Below are positions 1-11,515 of a stretch of 64,000 bases of DNA, in pieces. Position numbers and translations under genes: made by a program. This stretch comes from Selaginella tamariscina. Taxonomy: Eukaryota; Streptophyta; Lycopodiopsida; Selaginellales; Selaginellaceae. The stretch's first letter is position 1. The number at the start of each line of letters is the position of its first letter. Location of the stretch: assembly GCA_003024785.1 (NCBI GenBank), contig PUQB01000519.1, forward strand, positions 114,772 to 178,771, in the 5' to 3' direction. The notes below the pieces were generated by a model. That model had not been told where the DNA came from, searched no databases, and saw nothing but the letters and a program-made list of their open reading frames with translations.

Positions 1-127
1 GTTGTCCTGCAACTCGACTACGTCATCCACTTGTACAGCCACATACCCCCCTCAAATTTCTCGCACAGCAAGAACCGATGAATAGACGACCATTTCTGAT
101 TTGTGGCCTGCTGATTTGTTACTGCCA

Positions 128-472
128 CTAACAATGTTTCCCCTCAACACTGCGTTCTTTCAACCACAACAAGCTCATTGTCACAAAGGATAGAAACCTG
201 ACTAGAACTTCAAGAATGTCACCATCTAAGAGCCACACAGGGCATTTACCTGCTCCTGCTTGTAAATGAGAAGGAAACTTATTTGTCACAACTTCAAGTG
301 CAATGTCGAATCCCCTCTTTGCCAACATTGGATCACTGTGTGGAATAATGCAAATCTCTCGCAAAATGTTTTCTATGCAAAATGCATGTAGCATCAAATG
401 GAAACCGTGTTGGTGCAAGTATTTGCATCCCAGTTCCCTCATGAATAACTGGTCGGGACGTTCGTGTATCAC
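128..472 (-). CDS. Unknown open segment downstream of the Tnp2-like transposase
   Basis: A 114-residue open frame on the minus strand that begins MIHERPDQLF. It lies downstream of, and in the same direction as, the transposase remains. It could be a later exon of the same element or of a companion protein. I recognise no domain. The remaining left edge (1-127) is also open in places on the minus strand but is too short to interpret. Confidence 0.25.
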   Translation of the reverse strand: MIHERPDQLFMRELGCKYLHQHGFHLMLHAFCIENILREICIIPHSDPMLAKRGFDIALEVVTNKFPSHLQAGAGKCPVWLLDGDILEVLVRFLSFVTMSLLWLKERSVEGKHC

Positions 473-638
473 AATGATACCTGCATATGTATGTCAATAC
501 CCAAAAGCCATAATGTTTGCCACATTCCAAAAAACTCACTTTCGAAAAATTCCAGCGAACAAAACGTGGAAGCTACCTGCATAGTCCACAAAAATATTTC
601 CTTTACTTCTGCATAACAAATTTCACCTGCATTTCAAA

Positions 639-3106
639 TTAGAAGAACGGTGAGAATTTATCTGTAACGAAACATATAATATAAATACCTGGATTGTCAG
701 GGTCACTAGTCACCACTGACGTCCCTGCCTTGTAAATGGTACCTAGTAGACACACAGATTTGTGTCGATAGACCCGATGTTCAAAGATTAACTTCTCATC
801 AAAAGCTGCCCCTATTATTCTAGAAACCGCTACGAGTTGCACTTGTGTTATTTGTTGGCCTTTTTGCATATTTATGAGAATTCCGACTTCAGCAATACGC
901 AGCCTCCATGCAGCAGTGCCATACTCTAAACATTTTTCTAACAAGTCGACTGCTACTTCTCCGAGTTCACAACAACAATTCCGTCCTTAACCAGAACTGT
1001 GTTAGCATAGTGAATGGAGTTTGGTTTCACGAAGCTTGCATTAAGCTTGGCAGTCAGACGCTCTAGAGGCAACATACCATCACGCTCATCCATAAGTTTT
1101 TCCTCAATTGTCGTAAAGAAAAACCTGAAAACGTTAAACTGTTAAACTGTTCAAAATTAAACATATAACAAAATCCTCACCTCAAATGAGCCTTTGTAAA
1201 GGTGAGCTCCATCTCCTTGTTGTTTGTATGCGTAGCATTCAATCCTTTAAAATCTGATTCATACGCACCAAGTATTTGAAGATAGTCCATATCTATAGAT
1301 ATCCTCGCACAAGTGACCTCTTCCAAAGGCATGTATTAGTGTTGATTGATGTGGACCAAACCTTTCAACCCATAACACCTCCACAGTGTTGCAGTACTCA
1401 CGAAATTCCTCCAATGTTTCCACAGTCCAACCATGACTTCTGCTCCAATCGTACAAAACTCTCGTAAGTTCAGTCAGCAATGAACAAAGGCGCAAATAGT
1501 CAGTGTCTATGAGACCATCCACAACGTATGGAAGGTACCACTGTGCGAAGTGTTGATGTTCTTCAGCTTTCCAGAATGACAAACGTGTCATTGGATGATT
1601 CGGTGCACGACCTTTCTTCATACAACTAGTTCGGTTTTGTAGTATGGTTTGCAATCTTGCCATGATAGTGGCTTCTTCCCCGACTTCTTTTAGAGTGGTG
1701 AACAACGCCTCAATAAACACTTTGAGCACATTCAAAGACACCAGATGCATGACGTCGTAAGCAGGCAACTCAAGAATGCTTAACCTGAAAAAGAAAAAAA
1801 TAGAGTTAATGTAACTACAAAGTTCAATTAAATAATGTCCTACAAACCCGTACACATTGTATAGTCGATGTAGCCGGCTGCGACCGCGAACTCCGGAGTC
1901 CCTTTGGAGATGACGCATCCTCGTGGGGTTAGGTGCAGCTTCAACTTCCAAAATAGCACTTTGAATTTCTTGGAAGGAACGTTCTGCTGCTGGTTCCATG
2001 GAATTTTGAAGAATATTTGCATGTTTCCATTGATTGCCATCCTGCAACATAGGCGTTTTGCATTTTCGACAACTGTTTTTCCCACCTGAAACACAAATGA
2101 TAGTGAATGTGCTGGCCAAAAACAAAAAACCATTGCTTACAGAAACCAACTCAGAAGCCAAAATGATGACCACACTAAAAGCTATAAAATGATGCCATAA
2201 CTGAAACTCTTACCACTTGATAGTTTTAGTACTTCACATTGTGCAGGTGATCAGCAGAAAGTACTAATAGTAACACTCTCATTTGAAACTTTTGTGGAAG
2301 TCCTCCATAGTGCTCGGAACTCAAACTATAATCAACTTCCATCCCTTGCACAAATAGTGTTGTCAATTCATCAACAAGAAGATCAAGGAATGGATCGAGG
2401 CTATCTGTGCCGGCTTCCATTTGTGACTTCGGGATGTACATGACCGGGAGGGTCATTGTTGCTGCTGTTGTTCCATGAAGTCCTGGATTCAAGATCTTTG
2501 CATTCAAAGCCCCGCTGCACCTCTGTTTGGTTCGAGCTGACTGAAATCCGTCCCAATGGATTTGCAGTGCTAAATTCCTTGGATCCCCCCTCACAACAAT
2601 CCTCTGAGCTTGGAAAGAAGATTCACAACGCGGACAATCCACCTTGTAGTAGCCATAGGCATCTAGCACAACAGTATCCATACAAGCATCTTTTTCTGGC
2701 CATTGGCGGATGAATTCTTCACAGCATGTGCATTGAATTGGAAGCTCAAATTCTTGGTCAGAATCGAAAAAAGCTTGATATTGCCGCCACATACTGCCCT
2801 CCCAAATCTAGAGATAGTTGATGGAGGTTCATGCACAGCCCTCCCTTTCCAGCTTTCTTTTGCCCGCCAAGGCCGTAGGTCTTCCCAACATATGGATCGT
2901 ACCTTTGCACGGAGGTGAAGCCTTGTAGAAAGTGGTATGTAGTAGAAGGATACTGCATCTTTGATCCCAGCTCCACAACAGGGGCATGCTTCCCTGCATA
3001 CTTCACACCTCTGCCTTAGGTTGGTGCACAGCAACAACCAGATGGGCAGACAATCACGAAGACACCAGTGTATGTTTGTAAATGTGATGCTTGCCTTCGT
3101 ATTCAT
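639..3106 (-). mobile_element. Degenerate Tnp2-like (CACTA/Spm-type) DNA transposase, C-terminal part
   Basis: Reading leftward on the minus strand, the open segments 3106-2663, 2792-2226, 2173-1259 and 944-639 follow the order of Tnp2-type transposases. They hold a cysteine motif (CLRDC then CEVC and CPCC near 3060-2980), a YIPLSTRL segment, HWDGFQSAR, a stretch with FLDLLVDELTTLFVQG, FQMRVLLLVLSADHL, and then PAYDVMHLVSLNVLK. The HWDGFQ and YDVMHL segments match the usual WDGF and DYMH positions of the family. Known role: cut-and-paste transposition of CACTA elements, in the nucleus. The reading changes frame between segments and some gaps may be introns, for example near 2170-2226 and 1790-1850. 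No CACTA termini or target duplication were seen. The family call rests on motif order, so the exact superfamily (CACTA versus KDZ-like) is uncertain. Confidence 0.6.
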
Positions 3107-3718
3107 GGTTTAGATGGTAAACGTTGGAGTTCTTCAAGCTTCTACAGACACTTGCATAGTCTTCGTTCCTTGAGGTTTATTTTGCAGAATGATGGGACTG
3201 ATAAAGTAGCAGAAGAATGTCACATTCCGAATCTAGATGAAGTACAAGCTATGGATGATGTCACCATGATCAGAGCTGTTTTCGAACATCTCCAAGGTCC
3301 AATGGAAGAAAACATCGATTATGAAGGATGTGGTGTTGAACTGCTCGAGGATGCAACTGAGGAGCATGTGCAATTGAGAGTTCATAAGGAAAATGTAGAG
3401 GTCACAATAGAAGCCATAATGCTACATTCTTTGTTCCAACTTTGCAAAATTTTCGATAATGGCCATATTTCTGAAGCACTTCGTTCAAAGGTCCTGGATT
3501 CATTATTTGCCACTAATCACCAGAATCTAGCTCGGATCTTTGATCCTTCTTGGACAGGGCGTTGCGGGGGTTTGAAAGTCCCTTGGCCATCTCGTGCTTT
3601 CGATAGGTTGCTAGCACGATTGGGCATGCTAAACGCAGAGAGGAAGAATTTTTGTTGCCACAAGGATTGGCTAGCTTATGTTTTTGGTGATCCAGAGGAA
3701 CTGTGTGTTTGCAAGTAA
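3068..3718 (+). CDS. N-terminal half of a Tnp2-like transposase, inverted
   Basis: A 216-residue open frame starting MYVCKCDACLRIHG. It has a C-x-C-x2-C...H zinc-finger start (YRHLH follows), as in the N-termini of Tnp2-type transposases, then an acidic middle. It ends NFCCHKDWLAYVFGDPEEL, which resembles the C-x2-D-x-L...D-x2-C-x-C motif that precedes the catalytic part. The last codons (CAA then GTAAAT) form a plausible splice donor, so the protein may continue. It lies head to head with the C-terminal half on the minus strand and overlaps it by about 40 bases. That is what an inversion of the N-terminal half about a point near 3065 would give. It is not a complete transposase by itself. 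Confidence 0.5.
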   Translation: MYVCKCDACLRIHGLDGKRWSSSSFYRHLHSLRSLRFILQNDGTDKVAEECHIPNLDEVQAMDDVTMIRAVFEHLQGPMEENIDYEGCGVELLEDATEEHVQLRVHKENVEVTIEAIMLHSLFQLCKIFDNGHISEALRSKVLDSLFATNHQNLARIFDPSWTGRCGGLKVPWPSRAFDRLLARLGMLNAERKNFCCHKDWLAYVFGDPEELCVCK

Positions 3719-4305
3719 ATTTACTTTTGATTTTAGCGATAGAGTTTTTAGCTAACTATAGTGGCATTTTTATAATAGGGTATTTCCTCTAATTCCACCT
3801 CCATGCACTCCTTGAGACTTCTTCACCATTGACAACATACTGTCTCCTAGATCATGTCATTCTGATTTGGAGGTGAATTTGCAACGAGACTCATTTTAGG
3901 GAATTCTAGTGCGAAAATGTTAATGTTATTTAATGCTGGTAGGAAGCTAACATTGGAGCATGCATCAGCTACGCGGGTTAAAGGCCTTTTGGCACTAAGT
4001 CCCAACAGGCCACGAGTTCAAGTCTCATAGGAAAAATGCAGACTTTGCCATTAAAATGCAATTTTAAACATGGTATCACATGCGATGCACGAGTCTTGCC
4101 GTGTTTATTGATTTTCATTTTTTCCCAAATTTCCCACACGTAAGGTTTTTGATTTGGGGCTTTTTTGGCAGCAGTGTTTTTGGTTGCACATTTTTTGGGG
4201 AGCAAGGATTGTGGGGAGTGATCGATCTTCCCTCCTTATTGATCATATTTGTAGGTGCCATAGATCTGGAAAGCAAAACAATAGAAGAGGTGGGTAGTTT
4301 ATTGA

Positions 4306-6424
4306 ATGCTAATTTGGTTCCTTGGTCGAGATGGATTTCGCATCATTGCACGCAAGGAGAAGATCAATGGCAATGCTCTCTTGTCAATGACAACAAATGA
4401 TTGGCTTGGACTAGGATGCAGGCGGGGCACAGCAGCTTCCATTGTGGCTCTTGTGAGGACGAGCTTGAGGCCTCCAAAACCTTCTGCTTTTACAGACCAA
4501 CAATGTGGAACTGGTGCCTGTGGTAGAGCCCTGCAAGACTAGCAGAGACAAAAAACGTCATGTGAGGGAGACGGATTCTCGCACAGTGAAGGCGAAGGTT
4601 GCAAAAGTGTGTTCGGCAAAGGATTTGAGGAGAATCGTGAGGGATGCATTCCCTAACTTCATGGTTGCTAAGTTCAAAGGTGTTGAAGCACAAAAGTTTT
4701 GCAAAAAAAGAGCTCAAGTTGTGAACACCCTATATGGCCCTGATTGTTCTGCAGATTAGAGCAAGGCCGAGAAGCAGATAGGACTCAAATTGACGAGCCA
4801 ACGCCGGTCCATTGTGAGGAAGCAAGCAGCATGAAGGCAAAAGGTGTTTTTGAGAGGACCTATGCGTGGGGAGCTACTGTTGTGGAGTTGTTTGCATATC
4901 AGCACAAGTTGAAGGAATCCGACATGACTTTCTTTGTGGAGTTGCATTCCGTTCGTATGCAAAAGCCTGGCGCATTTGGTGAAGTAGAGGTATGTATTGT
5001 GTTTGCTATGCATAGTTGAAATCGATCATTTGGTTTGTGTAGGTGGGGACAGCAACAGTGTTGGAGCGATTTACACCCCCAAGCCACCTTTATTCGGTTT
5101 TGCGAGTTAAGATTATAAGGAAGGTTGAGTTGAAGAAAGATGTCCATTCCTACCATTCACGACAAATCCAATAGAAGATGCACAACCGGAGAACACTTCT
5201 CAACTTCGTGTAGAGGCAAGTCGTTAATGTGGCTTTCTATGTGGCTTTGACTGTGGCTTTTTTGCAGGATATTGTGTGCTGGCCTGAGTGTTGCACGCAT
5301 ATTATAGATGATGATTCTGAGGACATTTCTGAAGAATCTGACGTCTCTAAAAATGAAAAATCAGTCAATCCTTCACGTTCAGAGGCAAGAACCAGTTTTG
5401 AAGCCGCATGCAATTTTTTGATGGGAGTGGTGGTGAATTCGCACAGGAGAATTCGCACAAGAACTTTGAGAAAACCAGCAACGATCCACAACCGAATTTT
5501 TAGTTCTGTAGATGATATGGATGGGAGATGCAAGGACAACAACATGACACCCATTCCAAACTCGCAGAAAGTAAGCTATATTGGTATTTTGATTTGTATT
5601 GACTAATATGTTGCATTTTCATAGAAGGCTGGTGACGTTTTAGAGTCTGATACAGACTCTAATACTAACCCCAAGGAGCTTGAGCATGATGTTGCTCCAA
5701 GGAATGGTGGAGGCATCACTGTCAGAACACACAAGTAAGTGTCAAGTTTTGTTTTTTTGTGTATGTTAGTGTAAACGTTATACTGTATTTGGTCTGTAGG
5801 AAGTTCTGGATTCAACTCCAAATTTTGTTGGTGCAAGTGTCGATCCAGATGAAACACAAGTAAGTGACTTGGTTTGGTTTTGGTTTCCATATTTAAAGCA
5901 CATTTAACTTGGTTACCTTGCAGCCTTTCCTGACTCAGTGAAGGATCAATTAGGCATGGTTTTATATGGCACAGAACGAGGAGATTGCAATGTCCCTTTT
6001 TTGGAGGAAATACATAGGCCGAACTCAAGCTTGACTGAACATGCATTCAAAGTGAGTAATACTTTATTCATTGTTCACTTTTACATTTAGTAATCTTTTT
6101 GTAGTTGCCGAAAGATTGGGAAGCAAGGGTGAGAGATCTGAACATGGAGCAGTTAAAGTCACTTGCATGTTTGTTCATGGATGGATGCAGATTGCAAAAA
6201 TCAGTTTGAGGCAAGTGAAGTCGTGGGCAGCTACATTTAATAAGAACAAGGGATGTAAGGTGTTCACAATTACTTCAGTAATGAAATTTGATAAGGCACT
6301 GCAGCACCTTCTAATCCGAGCTATTGAGAAAGGCTACTTCAAAGTTAGAAGCGACATGGGACTGCAAGGAGTTTTGGTGACGCTTAGCTATGCCGAATTA
6401 ACCACTATGGCAGCCTATATGTAA
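4306..6424 (+). CDS. Spliced hypothetical gene with a SAM-like segment
   Basis: Several open exons on the plus strand are joined by canonical introns. The first segment (4306-4540) contains EKINGNALLSMTTNDWLGL followed by AASIVALV, which resembles a SAM domain (GEALLxLTxxDL...LG). The next holds a basic stretch (AKDLRRIVRDAFPNF). An exon ending GAFGEVEV stops at a gtatgt donor near 4990 and resumes at 5043 with VGTATVLERF. Further exons lie about 5625-5734 and 5801-5860. The last contains LPKDWEARVRDLNMEQLKSL from about 6105, and a final frame runs to a stop at 6424. A few frame changes fall inside exons. It may be an accessory (TnpA-like) gene of the neighbouring transposon or a host gene. 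I do not recognise the full protein. The start codon is uncertain. Confidence 0.4.
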
Positions 6425-6863
6425 ATCATTTTCATATTCCAATATTATCAATAATATTTAGAATACACTTTTGAGATCCACATCTATAGTATCAATGTGT
6501 TTCCCACTATTCTTTTACAGGAAAAGAACACTATATTTTTCAGATTTTTTATTACCTTATTAGCATTAAATAAAGTCACATCTATTCTCCACTGTAGAAG
6601 ACAATATAAATTTTATATTTCATTTCAGACGTGTGAGCACTATATATTTCATTTTCAAAAGCATTACTATATTCACATAACAAAACACTAAATTTTACAC
6701 TCATTTTTCCACATTTAAAATTAGCAAACCACAGCCATCACGTGTAGCACAATCAAAAGCCATAGACCACATAGTGGCACTCAATATAGGATTTTCTCAT
6801 TCACACCAAAATGCTTTTGTAATGGCTTTTGACAAAAAAGCCACAGAAGATGGCTCGTTGTGA
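6425..6863. other. AT-rich spacer without a gene
   Basis: Low-complexity AT-rich sequence between the SAM-like gene and the first zinc-finger gene. A 64-residue open frame at 6497-6691 has the composition expected of AT-rich noise. I see no motif, RNA gene or promoter here. Confidence 0.5.
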
Positions 6864-6874
6864 AGTAAGCTAGA

Positions 6875-7632
6875 TTAATCATCAATCCTGATGATCCTCT
6901 TCTTTGACTGTTTCATGTCTCTCTGTGAAATCTCTCCATCCAGAGCTCTGTAGTTCCACCTATTATTAGCAATCTGTAATAAGTTTCTCTTCCGTGCCCA
7001 CTTCTTTACCATATCCCTCATCTCCTCTTCGTATTCCTCGGAAGCTTTCTCCTTCTTCTCCACCAGCATCTGAAGTTCTTTGTTATACATGCTTTCTACC
7101 AGTTCTCCCTTGTCTAGTCTCTCTTTCAGGCGCTCAGCTGCCCTTTCTAGCCTTTCTAGCTTGCCCTTGAACCTCATCTGGCGCTCTCTTCTTTGGAGCT
7201 CCTTGTGCTCCATGCCCCCTTTCTTCATCTCCTTTAACGTCTCTATGACCGCGTCATCTTCCTCCTCCCGTTCATACTTTGCCCTTTCCGCCCTTTCCTT
7301 GCGTTCCTCTTCAGCTTGCTGCTTCTCTCTCCCCATTGTTTCAAGTATTTTCCTTGTCACGGAAGAAGTGCCTTGTACGACTGCATCTTGTGCCTGAGCA
7401 TGGCTTTCCCATTGCTCCACGCTGCTGCACATGAGCTAGGCCAGTGGAAATCGAGGTTACACAGCGGACAGAACCAGAAGTTGCAGTAGCTACACACCGC
7501 TTCCCTTATTTCCCTTGTTGTGTACGGCCGGCCATCGAAAAGATGGTTGCACCAAGGGCAGACCAGCCGATCAAGTACAGGTACCTGATTGATTCTTTTG
7601 TCGATCTCCGCCTTGTCCATCGCCTTGTTCAA
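6875..7632 (-). CDS. IBR-like zinc-finger plus coiled-coil protein, copy 1
   Basis: Starts at 7632 (MNKAMDKAEIDK). The first about 70 residues hold C-x2-C-x17-C-x2-C-x4-C-x2-C-x4-H-x4-C (CPWC, CSYC, CPLC, FHWPSSC). That spacing matches the second half of IBR/RING-in-between-RING zinc folds. The frame then shifts by one near 7380-7430 into a second open segment (7432-6875). This is a highly charged coiled coil of about 150 residues rich in E, K and R, ending KKRIIRIDD. Family knowledge: such folds bind two zinc ions and often sit in ubiquitin ligases. Here there is no separate RING1, so ligase activity is not implied. Other copies of the gene lie at 8093, 9416, 11875 and 13172. The frame break may be a one-base read error because both parts match the other copies. 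Confidence 0.55.
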
Positions 7633-7679
7633 TTAGTTATAGAAAAAGGTTTAGGATGTAAATCAAATAGGAATACGAG

Positions 7680-7770
7680 CTTATTTATACTAGTCCACAC
7701 GCACACGCACACGAACACGAACACGAACACGAACACGCACACGCACACGCACATGCACATGCACAATATG
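7680..7770 (+). repeat. (CA/CG)n-type microsatellite upstream of copy 1
   Basis: A run of alternating CACACG, ACGAAC and ACATGC units within 7695-7770. It sits just upstream of the start of the minus-strand zinc-finger gene and is repeated in altered form upstream of copy 5 (13240-13300). It belongs to the duplicated segment. Confidence 0.7.
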
Positions 7771-7904
7771 ATAACCGGACATTATATATCTATATACAGC
7801 TTAGGTTTAAGTAAATTTGTTCCTATTAGAAAGTTCTTGAATTGAGATTTGAGTTTTCCCATATTTGATACGCTGTACTTAAATATGACTTGCGTTTATA
7901 AATA

Positions 7905-8300
7905 TTTAAAACAACTTATATACACCAGAACATGTAATGTATTAACCTTAAAATTCTCTAAATGTATATAAGATAAATGAATAATTAAATTAATTAATTT
8001 AACCCAGAACAATTTTAAAGTAAAGTCCCACATATAATAAAGGATTATATTCTTTTTTGTTAACCTTTTCCTAGGGTTTGAATAGTGAATATGGACAAGC
8101 AGAAAAACAAGGCTTCATCTAATCAAATTCGACCAGAGCATGTGCCACTAATTAAATTCGATCAGAACATGAATAAATACCAATAATATATCTTTGCACT
8201 TGTCCTGGCTGTGACAAGTTCTTCAATAGACAATCGTCTCCGTGCCCATCTCATAACCAGACAACATATGCAATTTGCACATATTGCAAGTTAGAGTTTT
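7905..8300 (+). repeat. Duplicated segment B, copy 1
   Basis: This stretch is close to 11683-12105 over nearly its whole length and in the same orientation. It includes the A/T-rich leader (aatgaataattaaattaatt), the ATGGACAAGCAG start and the TTTGCACATATTGCAAG zinc-coding core. It carries the 5 prime end of a plus-strand zinc-finger copy. Confidence 0.8.
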
Positions 8301-8826
8301 ACATCGTGCGGCCTGAATTTTCACGGCTCCAGCTCTTGTGCAAGTGCGTGGAGTGCCGGCAAAACACTGCTCAGGAAGACGAGTGCTGCTGTATGCGCTC
8401 AAGTAGAACTCTCCTTGTAGCAAGGGCGGTGCTTGGAAGCAAAGAGGTGCCAAGCTTGAAAAAAGATGAGGAAGATGAGGAGGAGGAGATGATCACAAAA
8501 TGTTATCTGCAATGAAGGAAGGCATGGACAAAAAGCAAATTGAGAAAAGGAAGTGCCAGATGAAGCTGAAGAGCAAGATGGAGAGGATAGAGAGTGAGCC
8601 CAACATGCAGGATAGGAGGTTCAAGCTACCATAGCCAAACTGTTTGAGGAATACGAGAAGAGCATGAAAGAATATAACGAGGGAAGAGGAAAATTACATA
8701 CCACCACAGGAAGATTATTATTATAACATGTACGGGATGTCCAGATTCTATAATCCCTATGAGTTCAATCCTAGCTCCTGGAGTGACTTGGAGATGTATT
8801 TTACAATGCAGTATATGGGCTTGTGA
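8093..8826 (+). pseudogene. IBR-like zinc-finger gene, copy 2, degenerate
   Basis: Begins with MDKQKNKASSNQIRPEH at 8093. After a frame change it reads CPGCDKFFNRQ and then TYAICTYCKLEF, clearly related to the CPKCDEVF and AAICTYCKFIF segments of copy 3. The second half of the zinc motif (the C-x2-C and H-x4-C part) is lost, replaced by CKCVECRQ. The acidic/basic coiled-coil region to about 8826 is broken into short frames (KKDEEDEEEE, then KKQIEKRKCQMKLK in another frame). It is probably a pseudogene or a rapidly decaying paralogue. Confidence 0.5.
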
Positions 8827-9029
8827 GAACGATGATTAATTATATTAAATTAATATGATACATCGATAGAATGTCATGCATGATCAGCACCGTTGTTTGA
8901 ATGCACATATCGATTCTCTTGAGACATAGATCCACTATCCAAAGTGTGCGTGCTGAGTGCGTGTGAGAGAAAGATTCACACGGAACATTACACCCATGGC
9001 CGCTTATGTACATGGTTGTAACTATAACG

Positions 9030-9355
9030 CGTGGACGTGTGTGTTTTTGTGCATATTTTGTAGTCCGTGCTAGTGTACGCAATGCATGGACATGCCTGTT
9101 TTTGTGCATATTTTGTAGTCCGTGCTCGTGTACACAACTCATGGACGTGCATGTTTTTGTGCATATTTTGTAGTCTGTGCTCGTGTACGCAACGCATGGA
9201 CATGCGTGTTTTTGTGCATATTTTGTAGTCCGTGTTCGTGTACGCAACGCATCGATGTGCATGTTTTTGTGCATATTTTGTAGTCCGTGCTCGTGTACGC
9301 AACGCATGGACGTGCGTGTTTTTGTGCATATTTTGTACTCCGTGCTCCTGTACGC
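9030..9355 (+). repeat. 55-bp minisatellite, about six tandem copies
   Basis: The core GCATATTTTG recurs at 9051, 9106, 9161, 9216, 9271 and 9326, exactly 55 bases apart each time. The rest of each unit (TTTTTGTGCATATTTTGTAG, then a stretch with CGTGTACGCAACGCATGGAC) is about 90 percent alike. The period is not a multiple of three, so long open frames run through it in several frames on both strands and should not be taken as genes. The array ends about 60 bases before the start of zinc-finger copy 3. Confidence 0.9.
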
Positions 9356-9415
9356 GTGTCTGTACACAAGGGCCAAAAAGCCAGAAGAGTTGTAAAAACC
9401 CTAGTAACAGCGGCC

Positions 9416-10004
9416 ATGAATACGAAGGAGAGCACAAGCCACATGGATTTCCTGGTTTGTCCAAAGTGTGATGAGGTCTTCAATGGCCGAGCCGGACCAT
9501 CAGAGGAGTCAATAGACAGCCCAAGAACATATGCAGCAATTTGCACATATTGCAAGTTTATATTTTGCTCGTCCTGTGGCCTAGATTACCACGGGCCTTC
9601 CTCGTGTGCGGTAGCATGGAGTAGAATATGGACACTCTCATCCACGACAAGGAAGACGCTCAGAAGGGGATCCAAAAGGGAGATACTGAAAGAGGAAGAG
9701 AAAGAAAGGGCAAAAAGGGAAATGTATGAAGACGAGGACGAGGAGATGGTGATCTTCAGGACTTTGAAGCAGATGAAGAAAGGCAGATGCCAAAGGCAGA
9801 GTTGAAGAGAAGAGAATGCCAGATGAAGTTTAAGGGCGTGATGCAGAGGATGGAAAGGATGACCAGTATTTAGACGAGAAGTTGGAAAAGGGCAACATAG
9901 TAGAAAGGGCGTACAAGAAAAAATTCGTTGAGATCACGGAGGAGATGGCCGAATCTTATGAGGAGATGAGGGCTCTGGTGAAAATGTTTAAGAATTTAAT
10001 ATGA
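9416..10004 (+). CDS. IBR-like zinc-finger plus coiled-coil protein, copy 3
   Basis: Start chosen at 9416 (MNTKESTSHMDFLV), matching the MNK start of the other copies. The zinc motif is complete: CPKC, CTYC, CSSC, then YHGPSSC, with the same C-x4-C-x2-C-x4-H-x4-C tail as copy 1. It continues into a charged coiled coil (KREILKEEEKERAKREMYED). A frame change near 9795 separates the last part (AELKRRECQMKFK through MRALVKMFKNLI, stop 10002-10004). The order of parts and the length (about 190 residues) agree with copy 1, so the gene looks conserved apart from one or two single-base length differences. An open frame in the same phase extends upstream into the minisatellite, but the MNT start is preferred by homology. 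Confidence 0.55.
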
Positions 10005-10287
10005 TATGTTTATGTGTATAAATTATGTTAATAAATAATAATCATTTATGATATTAATAATAAGTTAATTTTGAAATATGATATGATTATACATATTTAT
10101 AAATATATACTATATAATATAATTTAAATTATGTATGAAAGCGTGGAACTTTGAACAAGTTTGTTTTAATCAATAAGTATTCTTACTTCAAATATTAATA
10201 AGTCCTTGTGTTTACATGATTTTATACTACATTTCAAAATATATTATAAATTACAAAATACCTTCCTCTTCAGGATTCAAAACCCCG

Positions 10288-10341
<54 letters not shown>

Positions 10342-11467
10342 CGCGCGCGTGCGCATGCGTGTGTAGTTAATTGATGTGTATATACCTATAACACACAATT
10401 CTTCAGTAGCTGTGCATATGCATATAAATAAGTGCAAATGTGTGTGTGTGTGTATAATATATTATATAGAAGAGAGAGAGAGAGAGAGAGATAGTTCCGT
10501 AGCCGTAGCAGCATCAATTTCCAACTGCTGACTTTAATATACAGGACCTCTTTAATTATAACTAATTGATAAATATTAAAAATCAAAATTATAAATATTA
10601 AAACAACTTATATACACCAGAACATGTACTGCATTAACCTCAAAGTCCTTTTTATATCTCCAAATGCATATTAAATTAGTTTAGATCTTAGATACTAATA
10701 ATACACTATCTAAAGATATATTTTATTAGATATCTAGATTTAATACTTTGTTTAAAATTAATAATTATTAAAAAGCTAAATATCTTATAATTTGCACACA
10801 CAAACACACACACACATCTTATGTATGTATATATGTATTTAACTATGTGTTAAAATTATCATGATTATTTAATTCTTAATATGGATATACATGTGCATGT
10901 GCATGATGATATGATTTAAGTTTAAATGTATGTGTTAAAATGGATTATGCCTTATTTATAATAGAAGGCTCTTCAGTACCTTTTATTATAAATAAGGCAT
11001 GAATAATAGTCACTTAAATTGTTTTAAGGCCAGTAATCATGAGATTATTAAAATGGTTACTGATTATTTAATTTTCATGCTGTGTTACGTGTATAAATTA
11101 TGTTTAACAATTAAAAATCACATAAGATAAATTATATATTAATATTAAGTTAATTTATTACTAAGCCCTTATGTTTACATGTTTTCAGTGAAATTTTAAA
11201 ATACATTATGAATTCATTATACATACAATACATACATCGTTCATATTATGTACTTTTCATGTGATTTACATTTTAAAGAATATTTTTTCTTTAAATATAT
11301 ATTATTCTAAAAGTTTTTTAATTAAAAATGTTAATTAAATAATCAAAATTGTTAATTATTAAGAAAATGAGACCATAGACATTTCTATTTAGTTATAATT
11401 ACATATGCAAATAAATATAAATGTGTATGTATGTAAGTATACGTAATAATTATATATATAATTATAT

Positions 11468-11515
<48 letters not shown>

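Noticed and set aside
7080-7397. S/L-rich 105-residue plus-strand frame
   Set aside because: Antisense shadow of the coiled-coil part of zinc-finger copy 1.
6875-7632. Full RBR-type E3 ubiquitin ligase
   Set aside because: Only one IBR-like zinc module is visible. RING1 and RING2 with a catalytic cysteine are missing, so only a zinc-finger call is justified.
8840-9555. Long overlapping frames with repeated KICTKT and HEHGLQNMHK segments
   Set aside because: They are three-frame translations of the 55-base minisatellite.
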